Assembly: GCF_003097615.1 (NCBI RefSeq) | Contig: NZ_QCZG01000001.1 | Location: forward strand, 62,001-126,000 | Source: Pueribacillus theae | Lineage (GTDB): Bacteria; Bacillota; Bacilli; Bacillales; UBA6769 | Direction: 5' to 3' | Length of the DNA stretch: 64,000 nucleotides | In this document: piece by piece, positions 8,826 through 18,658 of the stretch | Numbering within the stretch: the first letter of the stretch is position 1 | How the letters are laid out: every line of letters begins with the position of its first letter | Made by a program: the position numbers and the translations under genes | The notes under the pieces: generated by a model | What the model was told of the DNA's origin: nothing | What the model saw: the letters and a program-made list of their open reading frames with translations, nothing else | Databases searched by the model: none

Positions 8826-8989
8826 TAAATATGGTAGGATGGTTTTGTATAAAAGGAGACTTGCCAGGGAATTAGTAACCATTGTCCACTTAACGCCATC
8901 AATTCCTCTAAATCTTGAAGTGGGGTTTTACGGGTGGTTGCAAGTGGGATAATAGTGAGAGCAGTGTTCAATTTGTCGAGGTGTCCACA

Positions 8990-10065
<1,076 letters not shown>

Positions 10066-10068
10066 GTT

Positions 10069-11301
10069 TTACTTTATAATTTTCAATTGGTAAATGATAA
10101 AAAAGAAAATCGAAAATAAAGTAATAAAAGAACCATATTTTACAAAAATCTCCCAAAGATTAATAAACATGTTGATCGATTCTTGTTGGTTTATCCAACT
10201 GATAACAGGTGGATTGGAATCATGATGAGCAGCATAAAGAGGTTTCCATAAAATCGCTGTAAACACCATCGCATAGGTGCCATGAAGAACTCTTCCAATA
10301 AAAAAAGGCCAAAATCGGATATCAGCTTGTGCTAGGAAAGTAGCAGCTTGAGCCTGGATTGAAAAGCCATTAAAGCCTAAAATAAAACTTACAAGCAGCA
10401 CCTGATAAAATAGGGAGACATCTGCCGTTTCGCTTATTTGTTGGGCGCCATTTGTTATTTCGAGCAAGCCTGCAAAGAATGCGGGGCTTAATTCAGCCGG
10501 GATGGTGAAGATAGAGAAAAAAACTCCTATCATTGTTCCTATAGCATCAGTAATATTAATGATGCTTAATACGTTATTTAATACTGAAAAAAGAATAATA
10601 AACCCACCGACCATTAATAGTGTTTGTATTGCCGAATTTACTGAATCACCGAGCAACCGCCCGAGCGTTCGATTATCATTTAAACGTTTTTGGTGCATTT
10701 GCTCAAACGCCAGTTTTAAGGAAGCGGTGTGATGCGGCCGTTTCGTCTTTGAATTTTCTTCTCTTTTTCCATAGAATCGCATCGTAATCCCGACAAAAAG
10801 ATTGCTTAAATAATGGCAGGTCATAATTAAGAGAGAGAGAGCAACATTGTGAAAGAAGCCGACAGCAATCGCACCGCTCAAAAAGAGTGGGTTTGAAGAG
10901 TTCGTGAAAGCGGAGAGGCGTTCCGCCTCGATGGCTGTAATCTGCTTTTCCTGCCTAAGCCTTGCTGTAAATTTAGCGCCCGCAGGAAAGCCAGAAGCCA
11001 TTCCCATCGCCAATACAAATCCGCCTGCCCCTGGAACACGGAAAAGAGGCCGCATAAAAGGTTCGAGTAAGATACCGACGAAATTGACAATCCCAATCCC
11101 AATCATGATTTCTGAGATGACAAAAAATGGGAACAAAGAGGGAAAAACAACTTCTCCCCACATTTTTACTCCATTTAAAGCTGCGGATACAGAATCATTT
11201 GGTGAAATAATTATCGAAAAACCAATAAATGTTATGATTATGGCGTAAAGCAACGTTTTCATTTTAGGACCCATTCGTTTATTCATCACCACGCAATACA
11301 T
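10069..11301 (-). CDS. ylbJ: Sporulation integral membrane protein YlbJ
   Basis: Membrane protein of about 410 aa with eight or more hydrophobic segments, in the nucleoside-transporter Gate superfamily. YlbJ is the annotated sporulation membrane protein of this locus, made in the mother cell in B. subtilis. Typical stretches are VVFPSLFPFFVISEIM and FVLAMGMASGFPAGAKFTA. Several in-frame starts are possible (11301, 11286 and two further in) and none has a strong ribosome site, so the N-terminus is uncertain. It is transcribed divergently from ylbK. Confidence 0.85.
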   Translation of the reverse strand: MYCVVMNKRMGPKMKTLLYAIIITFIGFSIIISPNDSVSAALNGVKMWGEVVFPSLFPFFVISEIMIGIGIVNFVGILLEPFMRPLFRVPGAGGFVLAMGMASGFPAGAKFTARLRQEKQITAIEAERLSAFTNSSNPLFLSGAIAVGFFHNVALSLLIMTCHYLSNLFVGITMRFYGKREENSKTKRPHHTASLKLAFEQMHQKRLNDNRTLGRLLGDSVNSAIQTLLMVGGFIILFSVLNNVLSIINITDAIGTMIGVFFSIFTIPAELSPAFFAGLLEITNGAQQISETADVSLFYQVLLVSFILGFNGFSIQAQAATFLAQADIRFWPFFIGRVLHGTYAMVFTAILWKPLYAAHHDSNPPVISWINQQESINMFINLWEIFVKYGSFITLFSIFFFIIYQLKIIK

Positions 11302-11325
11302 GTTTCACTTTTTTAAATTGAGTAT

Positions 11326-11386
11326 AGGAAATCGGTTCTTTCGCCGCCGATTTCCTCTAGTCAGTCCTCTGTCATCTGACTTTTGT
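11326..11386. other. Tandem hairpins between divergent ylbJ and ylbK
   Basis: A perfect 10-bp stem AGGAAATCGG / CCGATTTCCT (11326-11335, 11347-11356) is followed at once by AGTCAG / CTGACT (about 11359-11380) and TTTTG. On the plus strand the second resembles a weak terminator; on the minus strand both would lie in the ylbJ leader. Confidence 0.55.
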
Positions 11387-11460
11387 TTGTTATGTTTGTC
11401 CGATCGTTAAATTATACGTTTTAATTTATTTAATAGACCAAAAACTAAAGGGGTGCAGAT

Positions 11461-12246
11461 ATGGAGCCGAAAATTGGGTTGGCATTAGGTGCGGGAGGTG
11501 CGAGAGGATTCGCTCATATTGGCGCAATCCAAGTGCTTGAAAAAAATAATATTCCAATCGATTTCATTGCTGGCTGCAGTATCGGATCTCTAGTCGGAGC
11601 CCTTTATAGTATGGGACACGATGGAGAAACGCTGGAACGGTTTGCCTCTTTGTTTCGGCATAAATTCTATTTTGATTTTATGTTTCCGAAAATGGGCTTT
11701 ATTGCCGGGAGTAAAGTAAAAGAGCTCATTCACCTTTTGACACAAGGAAAAAAAATAGAAGATTTAGCCATTCCACTATCGATTGTTGCAGTCGATTTAC
11801 ATACAGGGGAAAAGGTTATATTTCGGGATGGAAACATTGCGGATGCCGTAAGGGCAAGCATCAGCATCCCGGGGGTCTTCGTGCCTGAAAACATAAATGG
11901 GAGATATTTCGTTGACGGGAGTGTTGTTGATCGTGTCCCGGTGTCAGTCGTGAAAGAAATGGGGGCGGATGTTATTATCGCTGTTGATGTATTTAATTTA
12001 AAAACGAAACCGCAAATCACCACAATTGTTGATGTTATTTTGCAAAGCTTGGATATTATGCAAAATGAAATGGTTCGCTATCATGAAATAAAAACAGATA
12101 TCATCATTCGTCCCGATTTAGGCAATTATAGTCTGCATTCTTTTGAACATGCGAATGAACTGATTCAATTAGGGAAAAGGGAAACAGAGAAGCAGCTTAC
12201 AAACATTGAAAAGGCAATTGAAAACTGGAAGGAGTCCCACGCCTGA
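11461..12246 (+). CDS. ylbK: Patatin-like phospholipase/esterase family protein
   Basis: Patatin-family hydrolase (RssA/NTE-like), 261 aa. It has the oxyanion loop LGAGGARGFAHIG at residues 6-18, the nucleophile motif GCSIG with Ser40, and the catalytic Asp152 in VDGS, so the Ser-Asp dyad is intact. The substrate is unknown. Its TGA overlaps the ATG of the next gene by one base. Confidence 0.9.
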   Translation: MEPKIGLALGAGGARGFAHIGAIQVLEKNNIPIDFIAGCSIGSLVGALYSMGHDGETLERFASLFRHKFYFDFMFPKMGFIAGSKVKELIHLLTQGKKIEDLAIPLSIVAVDLHTGEKVIFRDGNIADAVRASISIPGVFVPENINGRYFVDGSVVDRVPVSVVKEMGADVIIAVDVFNLKTKPQITTIVDVILQSLDIMQNEMVRYHEIKTDIIIRPDLGNYSLHSFEHANELIQLGKRETEKQLTNIEKAIENWKESHA

Positions 12247-13280
12247 TGAGATTCACAAAAAAACATCCATACAAATCAAGAACATATGCCATATTTGCGG
12301 TAGTAGTGGCTATTATTTTACTTACTGTGATAAAATTGCCTTTTTACGTGACGTATCCCGGCGATGCTGAATCGCTTGATAATATGGTAACCGTAGAAGG
12401 CGGCAACTCTGAGACGGGAGAGTTAATGCTCACAACGATTCGGATTGGAAAAGCAAATATTTTACAATATGCCATTGCTCATTTTAATAAATACCAATAT
12501 ATCTTTCCCGAAAACCAAATAAAAAGAGAGTGGGAAAGTGATAGCGAGTATGATCATAGGCAATTGAAAGTAATGGAGATGTCTCAACAGGCAGCTATCA
12601 TCACCGCATTTAAATTGGCTGGTGAACAAGTCGAAATAAAAAATGAAGGGGTCATCGTTACCGGATTAATTGAAGGCATGCCAGCAGAAAAAAAGCTAGC
12701 AGTCGGTGACATCATTCAATCAGTTGACGGTAAGAAAATTGAGACATCGGAAGAATTGCTTGCCTATTTAAAAGAAAAAAAAGAAGGAGAAACCGTAACG
12801 TTTGATATAAATCGAAATGGGAAAATGATAGCGGCTGAGGTGAAGGTTCAACAGTTTCCAAAGGATTATGGACTGGCTGGCGAGAATAAGGTGGGAGTAG
12901 GAATCGTTGGGCCAGTAACGAAAAGGGTTGTAAATACAGAGCGAAAAGTTACTTTCAATACAAACAGTATCGGCGGCCCTTCCGCAGGTTTAATGTTTAC
13001 TCTTGAAATTTATAATCAACTAACTGACAAAGATTTAACGAAAGGATATAAAATCGCCGGAACTGGCGAAATTAATGAAAACGGTGATGTGGGGGCGATT
13101 GGAGGAATAAAACAAAAGGTCGTCGCGGCGGACAATGCGGATGCTGATTTCTTCTTTGCCCCTGTAGATGGGAATAATTTTAAAGAGGCGGAAGAAGCTG
13201 CGGAGGAAATTAAAACAAAAATGAAAATTATCCCTGTAAAAACCGCACAAGAAGCGATTGACTATCTCTCAAATTTGTAA
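12246..13280 (+). CDS. ylbL: PDZ-domain Lon-like serine protease
   Basis: Membrane-anchored protease of 344 aa. One transmembrane helix (about residues 15-33) is followed by a PDZ domain (about 120-200) and a Lon-type S16 protease domain. The catalytic pair appears as Ser246 in GGPSAGL and Lys289 in IGGIKQK, 43 residues apart as in Lon. B. subtilis YlbL has been linked to cell-cycle checkpoint recovery by degrading YneA; that role is known there and inferred here. It is coupled to ylbK by a one-base overlap. Confidence 0.93.
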   Translation: MRFTKKHPYKSRTYAIFAVVVAIILLTVIKLPFYVTYPGDAESLDNMVTVEGGNSETGELMLTTIRIGKANILQYAIAHFNKYQYIFPENQIKREWESDSEYDHRQLKVMEMSQQAAIITAFKLAGEQVEIKNEGVIVTGLIEGMPAEKKLAVGDIIQSVDGKKIETSEELLAYLKEKKEGETVTFDINRNGKMIAAEVKVQQFPKDYGLAGENKVGVGIVGPVTKRVVNTERKVTFNTNSIGGPSAGLMFTLEIYNQLTDKDLTKGYKIAGTGEINENGDVGAIGGIKQKVVAADNADADFFFAPVDGNNFKEAEEAAEEIKTKMKIIPVKTAQEAIDYLSNL

Positions 13281-13293
13281 CGTGAAAGTTCGT

Positions 13294-13579
13294 GTTCAAA
13301 AAGGAGGACGACGAGAGGCAAGAAGGTTGAGAAAGCGCAGCTCTGAGCACCGCAGCGACGAGCGATACTTCTATGATCCGCTACGAGTTGCACCGAGGAA
13401 GCTTGCTTCGGAGCAATGCTTGTAGAAGCAGGTGCATAACTCCTTTCAATTAAATGAGGAGCGGAAGAGCAAGCTGACGAAGAGACTCGCAGCCTATTAA
13501 GGAAGTTCGACTAAAAGCATCACGTCCTGTGATAACGTCGAACTGACTTACCTCCTGTAAGCCTCCGGACTTTTTGAAC
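13294..13579 (+). ncRNA. Bacillaceae-1-like RNA/repeat element, copy 1 (expanded)
   Basis: Fills the convergent gap between ylbL and ylbM. It starts GTTCAAAAAGGAGGAC and ends CCTCCGGACTTTTTGAAC, so the ends can pair. Near the 3' end lie two hairpins: GTTCGAC...GTCGAAC enclosing ATCAC-GTCCT-GTGAT, then CTTAC-CTCCT-GTAAG. This copy is about 80 bp longer than the others because the small middle hairpin is replaced by a larger irregular arm (about 13360-13455). The twin loops match the RUCCU loops reported for the Bacillaceae-1 RNA motif. Confidence 0.7.
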
Positions 13580-13648
13580 AACCCTCGTGAAATGTAAGGC
13601 AGTTCCAGATGAAAACATTGAACTGCCTATCGGATGATTTTTGTTAAT

Positions 13649-14869
13649 CTAGATACCTGCCTCTTTCATTGGGGGAGTAGAATATTCGCTTTTTATTAGT
13701 TTTTCCCGTTTGGATTGATCGTAAGCCATCGCATATACAGATGCAGCAACATCATCAAGCCGCAGCAGTGTGCTGTATTGTTTTGAGTATTTGGAAATAA
13801 TCGGAAGGCCAATATTCTTTTTCTTTTTGCTTAAATAGTACTGCCCTTTTTTAGACATTGCCAGCAAACGGATATAGGTTGCTTTTTTTGAGGTTAAGGC
13901 TTTTTGCATTTCTTCTTTTTTTGCATTTGTCAACATATGTGTACACATTCTTTGCAGCCGTGTCCACGTGAAACGCTTTGTTTTCACTTTTTGGATAAAT
14001 CCTTTAAAACTTTCAGCTTCTTTTATGTATTGCATAAAACGGTTTTCGATTCCTTCCTCTATTTCATATATTGTTTGCAGTTCGCCTGGCGTCGATGTTA
14101 AAAGCCTATATTTTAAAAACGGAAACAGATCTTCCCAGCTTATAAGCTTGCCAAACGTGTCAAACTCTTTTTTTAAAAGCAATAGACTCGAATCGGGTAC
14201 GAATTGTTGAATGGTCTGAATGGAGCGCTTGCTGTTTATTTCATTTCGTATACTCGTTGCACTCGCGATGGTTGGACTGGCTGGTGTTTGGTCGTGGTAA
14301 CCTGATTTCGTCCGCCTGACAGTTAACGCTTCAATAGGTGCCTGCTGCTCTTTGATTGCTTTAACGTAATGAAATCCTAATATATTATTGGGCAGGCTTA
14401 AATCAAGCAGGCCTTTATGTTTAATTTTTTGGAAAGCATTCGAAGCAGCTTTTGGATAACTTAGCCCTTTTTTCATTTCCTGATTAATTTCAGCATCCAG
14501 CAATTCTTCGTTTGCTTGATGAAAAGACAAAAGTTCATGAAAGGCGTCAATGTCCCCCTCTTCACTTCCGAAGCAAATCGCATCTGTGTGTAATGCCTTT
14601 AGAAGGGAGACAGCGCCGTTTGCAAACACTTCAGCTTTTTGTGTTGCAAAGGCATAAGGAAGTTCAACAACGAGATCCGCTCCTCCGGCTAAGGCCATTT
14701 CCGCTCGTGTCCATTTGCTTGCTAGGGCAGGTTCACCACGCTGAAGAAAGTAACCGCTCATAACGGCAATCACGATATCAGCGTTCGTTTTCTTTTTTGC
14801 TTGTTGCAAATGGTAGGCATGGCCGTTGTGAAATGGATTATATTCTACAATGATTCCGACAGATTTCAT
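13649..14869 (-). CDS. tmcAL: tRNA(Met) cytidine acetate ligase
   Basis: TmcAL (YlbM) makes N4-acetylcytidine at the wobble base of elongator tRNA(Met), using acetate and ATP. The 406-aa protein begins with the nucleotidyltransferase HxGH motif in VEYNPFHNGHAYHLQQAK and has the family stretches MSGYFLQRGEPAL and ELPYAFATQ. The middle has LPNNILGFHYVKA. It is alone on the minus strand between ylbL and ylbN, the same layout as in B. subtilis. Confidence 0.93.
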   Translation of the reverse strand: MKSVGIIVEYNPFHNGHAYHLQQAKKKTNADIVIAVMSGYFLQRGEPALASKWTRAEMALAGGADLVVELPYAFATQKAEVFANGAVSLLKALHTDAICFGSEEGDIDAFHELLSFHQANEELLDAEINQEMKKGLSYPKAASNAFQKIKHKGLLDLSLPNNILGFHYVKAIKEQQAPIEALTVRRTKSGYHDQTPASPTIASATSIRNEINSKRSIQTIQQFVPDSSLLLLKKEFDTFGKLISWEDLFPFLKYRLLTSTPGELQTIYEIEEGIENRFMQYIKEAESFKGFIQKVKTKRFTWTRLQRMCTHMLTNAKKEEMQKALTSKKATYIRLLAMSKKGQYYLSKKKKNIGLPIISKYSKQYSTLLRLDDVAASVYAMAYDQSKREKLIKSEYSTPPMKEAGI

Positions 14870-14940
14870 GAATGAATTCTCCTCTTTCGAATTGTTAATT
14901 AAATTATACTGGTATGAAAAGTGAGGAGCAAAAAATTATG

Positions 14941-15000
14941 TAATTATTGTGGAATTGGAGATAATAAGCCACACTGAAGGAAGTTTCGCTTTATTGACAA
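14941..15000 (+). repeat. Repeat family R3, copy 1 (fragment)
   Basis: The stretch GTGG...CCAC followed by ACTGAAGGAAGTTTCGCTTT resembles 38605-38655, where GTGG...CCAC is followed by TGACGGAAGTCTCGCTTT. The copy runs into the -35 box of the next promoter. Only two copies are in the window. Confidence 0.4.
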
Positions 15001-15022
15001 TAGAGTAAAGGCAAGCTATAAT
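14994..15022 (+). promoter_or_regulatory. SigA promoter for ylbN-rpmF
   Basis: Consensus promoter: TTGACA (14994-14999), a 17-base spacer, TATAAT (15017-15022). It should be a strong housekeeping promoter, fitting a ribosomal-protein operon. Confidence 0.85.
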
Positions 15023-15049
15023 TACACTTGTTATTTCGAGGTGAAAAAC

Positions 15050-15580
15050 ATGCTGAAATGGACAATAGAAGAAATTAAGCGCCTTGGAAATGATCGTCTT
15101 TTGCTGGATGAAGTTGTCAATGTAGATGATTTGAAGGAAAAGGATAAACAAATTCGCGATATTTCTAACGTAAGGGTACAAGGTGAAGGAAATTTAGTGA
15201 ATAATGTTGTTACTTTCACTTTACACTTGACAGGGAAGATGGTTCTTCCTTGTTCATTAACGCTTAAAGATGTAGATTATCCCTTTACAATAGACACGAT
15301 TGAATCTTTTCAACTGGATCGCGGCCCGACGGAGTGGGAAGAGGGAGAGAATGAAGTCTTTCACAAAATGAAAGATAGTACAATTCATCTTATGCCAATT
15401 ATTGAGGAAAATATCCTGCTTGCCGTTCCGATGAAAGTTGTCCATCCAAGTGCAAAAGTTACATCTTCGGGAGAAGGCTGGGCAATGCTTTCCGAAAAAG
15501 ACAAAAAACCTAGAATCGATCCGAGAATGGCTAAGTTAGCCGAATTTTTTGGGAAGAAAAATGATACGGATGATGAGTAA
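15050..15580 (+). CDS. ylbN: DUF177 family protein (YceD-like)
   Basis: Soluble acidic protein of 176 aa, DUF177 family, almost always encoded just before ribosomal protein L32. Bacterial and plant relatives are linked to 23S rRNA or 50S assembly; that role is inferred from the family. ATG 15050 has TCGAGGTG upstream; the GTG at 15041 lies inside that ribosome site, so it is rejected. It starts about 20 bases after a consensus promoter. Confidence 0.9.
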   Translation: MLKWTIEEIKRLGNDRLLLDEVVNVDDLKEKDKQIRDISNVRVQGEGNLVNNVVTFTLHLTGKMVLPCSLTLKDVDYPFTIDTIESFQLDRGPTEWEEGENEVFHKMKDSTIHLMPIIEENILLAVPMKVVHPSAKVTSSGEGWAMLSEKDKKPRIDPRMAKLAEFFGKKNDTDDE

Positions 15581-15715
15581 AAAGGCTGAGGAAGCGAATG
15601 AGAAACGAGAAGATCAAGGGAATGAACAAGTGGACACCACACGTATTTAAAAACGTGAGGATGTGAGTGAAACTGACAAAGAGATTTGACGTTTATTCGC
15701 TTGTAAAGGAGGTGG
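15581..15715 (+). other. ylbN-rpmF spacer resembling the 5' half of the dispersed RNA element
   Basis: This 140-base spacer contains, in order, GAAGATCAAGG, GACACCAC, a small hairpin ACGT..ACGT, GTGAGGA and CTGACAAAGAGATT. The five dispersed elements have GAAGGTCGAGG, GAGCACCGC, CGTAT..ATACG, GTGAGGA and CTGACGAAGAGATT in the same order. The 3' twin-hairpin half is absent here. Confidence 0.5.
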
Positions 15716-15721
15716 GTAGTT

Positions 15722-15895
15722 ATGGCAGTACCTAAGCGTCGTACATCGAAAAGCAAAAAAAATATGCGTCGTTCACATATCAAACTAGAAGTACCGGGCA
15801 TGACGGAATGTCCAAATTGCGGAGAATACAAATTGTCTCACCGTGTTTGCAAATCTTGTGGAACTTACAAAGGTGAAGAAGTGATCAGCAAGTAA
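15722..15895 (+). CDS. rpmF: Ribosomal protein L32
   Basis: Large-subunit protein bL32, 57 aa. It starts [19 protein letters not shown], and the C-terminal half holds a zinc ribbon with CPNC and CKSC pairs, the zinc-binding (C+) form. The ribosome site AAAGGAGGTG precedes ATG 15722. The order ylbN-rpmF is conserved across Bacilli. Confidence 0.97.
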   Translation: MAVPKRRTSKSKKNMRRSHIKLEVPGMTECPNCGEYKLSHRVCKSCGTYKGEEVISK

Positions 15896-15902
15896 GAATG
15901 AA

Positions 15903-15934
15903 GTGGAGAGTACATTGCTCTCTGCTTTTTCTTT
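15903..15934 (+). terminator. Terminator after rpmF
   Basis: Nine-pair stem including G-T pairs, GTGGAGAGT / GCTCTCTGC (15903-15911, 15917-15925), followed by TTTTTCTTT. Confidence 0.7.
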
Positions 15935-15945
15935 AATGGGGTGAA

Positions 15946-16707
15946 ATGATGAACACACTGGAATGGAAGCAAGAAGATGGGATTTCTTGGATCGCGCTGA
16001 GTCGGCCTGAGTTGAGAAATGCAGTAAACTACGAAATGATGGATGAACTAGACGAAATATTACATAAAATCGAAGCGACAGATGATAAAATTGTCGTTAT
16101 GACGGGAAGCGGCAATCGGGCATTTTGTTCTGGTGGCGATTTGTCTTTATTCCATTCTCTCTATACGGAAGCGGAAGCGTACGGTATGCTTTCAAAAATG
16201 GGGCAAATTTTAAAACGCATTTTTTTATTTCCAAAACCGACGGTTGCTCTGTTGAATGGGGCGGCTGTTGGCGGAGGCTGTGAACTTATTACAGCTTGCG
16301 ATTTTCGAATAGCAAGAAGAAACACGAAATTCGGATTTGTTCAAGGTTCCCTCGAAATTACGACGGGATGGGGCGGAGGCACAATGCTTTTTGAACGTCT
16401 GAAGCCTCACGATGCCATGACATACTTAATGACTTCTCAACTTTTCGCCGCTGAAAAAGGTTTTGAAGATGGTTTTATACATCAATTAATTAATGACGAT
16501 GAAAATTTGGAAGATGGCTTGAGACAATTTTTAAATCCATACCTAAAACAAAGCGCTAATGTACTTTCAGCATACAAAAAGATTTGGCTGAACAAATTTG
16601 ATCTCGCTACCTTTGAAGAGAATGTAGAAAAAGAAATTCGAAACTGCTCTAAACTTTGGGAAAAGGAAGAACACCACGCAGCCGTTCGCCGTTTTCTTAA
16701 CAAATAA
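15946..16707 (+). CDS. Enoyl-CoA hydratase/isomerase family protein
   Basis: Crotonase-fold protein of 253 aa. The N-terminal block WIALSRPELRNAVNYEMM, the oxyanion-hole segments GSGNRAFCSGGDLSLF and LLNGAAVGGGCELITACDFRIA are typical. Where hydratases often carry a catalytic glutamate, this one has SLEITTGWGGGTML, similar to YngF/PaaG-like members, so the reaction is uncertain. GGGGTG precedes tandem ATGs at 15946 and 15949. It has no counterpart at this position in B. subtilis. Confidence 0.85.
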   Translation: MMNTLEWKQEDGISWIALSRPELRNAVNYEMMDELDEILHKIEATDDKIVVMTGSGNRAFCSGGDLSLFHSLYTEAEAYGMLSKMGQILKRIFLFPKPTVALLNGAAVGGGCELITACDFRIARRNTKFGFVQGSLEITTGWGGGTMLFERLKPHDAMTYLMTSQLFAAEKGFEDGFIHQLINDDENLEDGLRQFLNPYLKQSANVLSAYKKIWLNKFDLATFEENVEKEIRNCSKLWEKEEHHAAVRRFLNK

Positions 16708-16837
16708 ATTCGGAGCAAGGCAAAGGATGAAAGGAACCGAAGAATTTTAATCCGCGTATATAGTTTCTATTCTATCTTTTCTACCATTTGCATAAATTAA
16801 ATAAGAATGAATTTGATGCAGATGGGGGAGGATAGCT

Positions 16838-17350
16838 TTGGCTGTACACAGGCAAGATGCTTGGACGGAAGATGAAGATTTAATTTTGGCCGAAATTGTT
16901 TTAAAGCATATTCGTGAAGGAAGCACGCAATTGTCAGCATTTAAAGAAGTAGGGGAGCGTCTTGGGAGGACTGCTGCTGCATGTGGTTTCCGTTGGAATT
17001 CTACAGTTCGAAAAAAATATGAGGAATCGATTGCTTTAGCAAAAGAGCAACGGAAAACACACCAAAGTGAAAGCGGTTTATCCTTTAACATGCTATCTGA
17101 GTTAGATAAAAATATGAACTTGGAGGATGTTATTTCATTTCTGCAAAAATTAGCAACAGATGAAAAAAGAATTCATGCTTTGGAACAAGAAAATTTTAAA
17201 TTGCGCCAAGAACTTGAGGAGACAAAAAAAGAATACGAGAGTAAACTTAAAGAATTAACGGAAGTAAATGAAATATTAAAAAAAGATTATAAGACGATGA
17301 TTGAAATTATGAATCGGGCAAGCAAATTCGTTGAGGAAGAAGACCACTAA
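16838..17350 (+). CDS. RsfA family prespore regulator (YlbO-like)
   Basis: Protein of 170 aa with an N-terminal Myb/SANT-like DNA-binding domain (about residues 5-60, Trp8 and the [18 protein letters not shown] segment) and a C-terminal coiled coil (about 105-160). RsfA tunes SigF-dependent genes in the B. subtilis forespore, and its paralogue YlbO lies at this locus, so a sporulation role is inferred. The start is TTG 16838 behind GGGGGAGGA. Confidence 0.87.
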   Translation: MAVHRQDAWTEDEDLILAEIVLKHIREGSTQLSAFKEVGERLGRTAAACGFRWNSTVRKKYEESIALAKEQRKTHQSESGLSFNMLSELDKNMNLEDVISFLQKLATDEKRIHALEQENFKLRQELEETKKEYESKLKELTEVNEILKKDYKTMIEIMNRASKFVEEEDH

Positions 17351-17361
17351 ATTTTTCTATA

Positions 17362-17396
17362 AACTCTCACCTTGCATAAGAGGGAGAGTTTTTTTA
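17362..17396 (+). terminator. Terminator after the rsfA-like gene
   Basis: Stem AACTCTC / GAGAGTT, with inner CCTT / AAGAGG pairing, running into seven Ts. Confidence 0.8.
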
Positions 17397-17450
17397 TTTC
17401 TACATCTTGCCTTCCAATGCTACAATGATATAAGTATGTTTAAATTGCTT

Positions 17451-17657
17451 GTTCAAAAAGGAGGACAACGAGAGGCAAGAAGGTCGAGGAAGTGCAGCTC
17501 TGAGCACCGCAGCGTATGTTTGTAGGATACGTGAGGAGCGGAAGAGCAAACTGACGTAGAGATTCGCAGCCTAATTAAGGAAGTTCGACTAAAAGCATCA
17601 CGTCCTGTGATAACGTCGAACTGACTTACCTCCTGTAAGCCTCCGGACTTTTTGAAC
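17451..17657 (+). ncRNA. Bacillaceae-1-like RNA/repeat element, copy 2
   Basis: Standard-length copy (about 207 bp) in the gap before panE. The ends GTTCAAAAAG and CTTTTTGAAC pair; the middle has CGTAT...ATACG; the 3' half has GTTCGAC...GTCGAAC enclosing ATCAC-GTCCT-GTGAT, then CTTAC-CTCCT-GTAAG (17625-17639). The 3' flank CCTCTT is shared with most other copies, so the true unit is slightly longer. Confidence 0.75.
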
Positions 17658-17683
17658 ATCCTCTTGTAAGGGAGAATAAATTT

Positions 17684-18610
17684 GTGGGCGTTTCGATTTT
17701 AGGTGCAGGTTCAATTGGGCTTCTGTTTGCGGCTTATTTAAGGGAGATTGGGATTAAAGTCACCCTTTATACCCGAACTACGCAGCAGGCAGACCTACTA
17801 AATAAAGACGGTTTCATTTTTCGTAACGGGGAAAAAAAGAAGCATTTTTCAATATGTGCAGCCCAACTTACTCTAAATACAGAAATCAACGATCCGTTCG
17901 TCATCGTATCTGTTAAACAGCATCAATTAAAAGAGATCATGCCGGTAATAAAAAAAAATTGCCATAATAGATGTTTTTTATTTATTCAAAATGGCATGGG
18001 CCATCTCCCCTTTTTGGAGAAACTAACTCATTGTTCTATTGTATTGGGAATTGTGGAGCATGGGGCTATGAAATTGTCTGGAAATGAAGTGAACCATACA
18101 GGATATGGAAAAGTGAAAATAGCTCCATTCGACGAAGGAATCGATGAAGAAAAGTTAGTATTTATTGAATCCTGGTCTCAACATCAATTCCCAATTGAAT
18201 TTCAACAAGATTGGTATAAGATGCTTGCGAACAAACTAGTTGTAAATGCTTTGATAAACCCTTTGACAGCCATCTATCGAATAAAAAATGGTACGTTAGT
18301 AAAAAACGGTTGCTTTACTAAATTAATGCGGCAATTATATGAAGAAACGGTTTCTGTTTTAATGATTCAAAATGAAGGGTTATGGGATCATGTCGTGTCC
18401 ATTTGTGAAAAGACTGCAAAAAACGAATCATCAATGTTGTGTGATATAAAGTTAAAACGCAGAACAGAAATCGACGCCATTAGCGGTTATATCTTATCGC
18501 TAGCTAAAGAGCAGAAAAAAACACTCCCTTATACAGAATTTGTTTTCACGAGTATAAAAGCCCTAGAAGTAGAAAATAGTGAAGCAGAGCAGCCTTATGA
18601 AAAATTGTGA
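17684..18610 (+). CDS. panE: 2-dehydropantoate 2-reductase (ketopantoate reductase)
   Basis: NADPH-dependent enzyme of pantothenate synthesis, 308 aa. The Rossmann motif GAGSIGLLFAAYL is at residues 7-19, with a catalytic-type lysine in the NKLVVNALINPLTAI block. It is GTG-started with AAGGGAG upstream. It is the counterpart of ylbQ next to bshC, and with coaD it places two coenzyme A pathway genes in this region. Confidence 0.92.
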   Translation: MGVSILGAGSIGLLFAAYLREIGIKVTLYTRTTQQADLLNKDGFIFRNGEKKKHFSICAAQLTLNTEINDPFVIVSVKQHQLKEIMPVIKKNCHNRCFLFIQNGMGHLPFLEKLTHCSIVLGIVEHGAMKLSGNEVNHTGYGKVKIAPFDEGIDEEKLVFIESWSQHQFPIEFQQDWYKMLANKLVVNALINPLTAIYRIKNGTLVKNGCFTKLMRQLYEETVSVLMIQNEGLWDHVVSICEKTAKNESSMLCDIKLKRRTEIDAISGYILSLAKEQKKTLPYTEFVFTSIKALEVENSEAEQPYEKL

Positions 18611-18658
18611 ACGGAATCACTTTGATTCATTCTCACTTTGTAAAGAGGGGAAAGAAAA

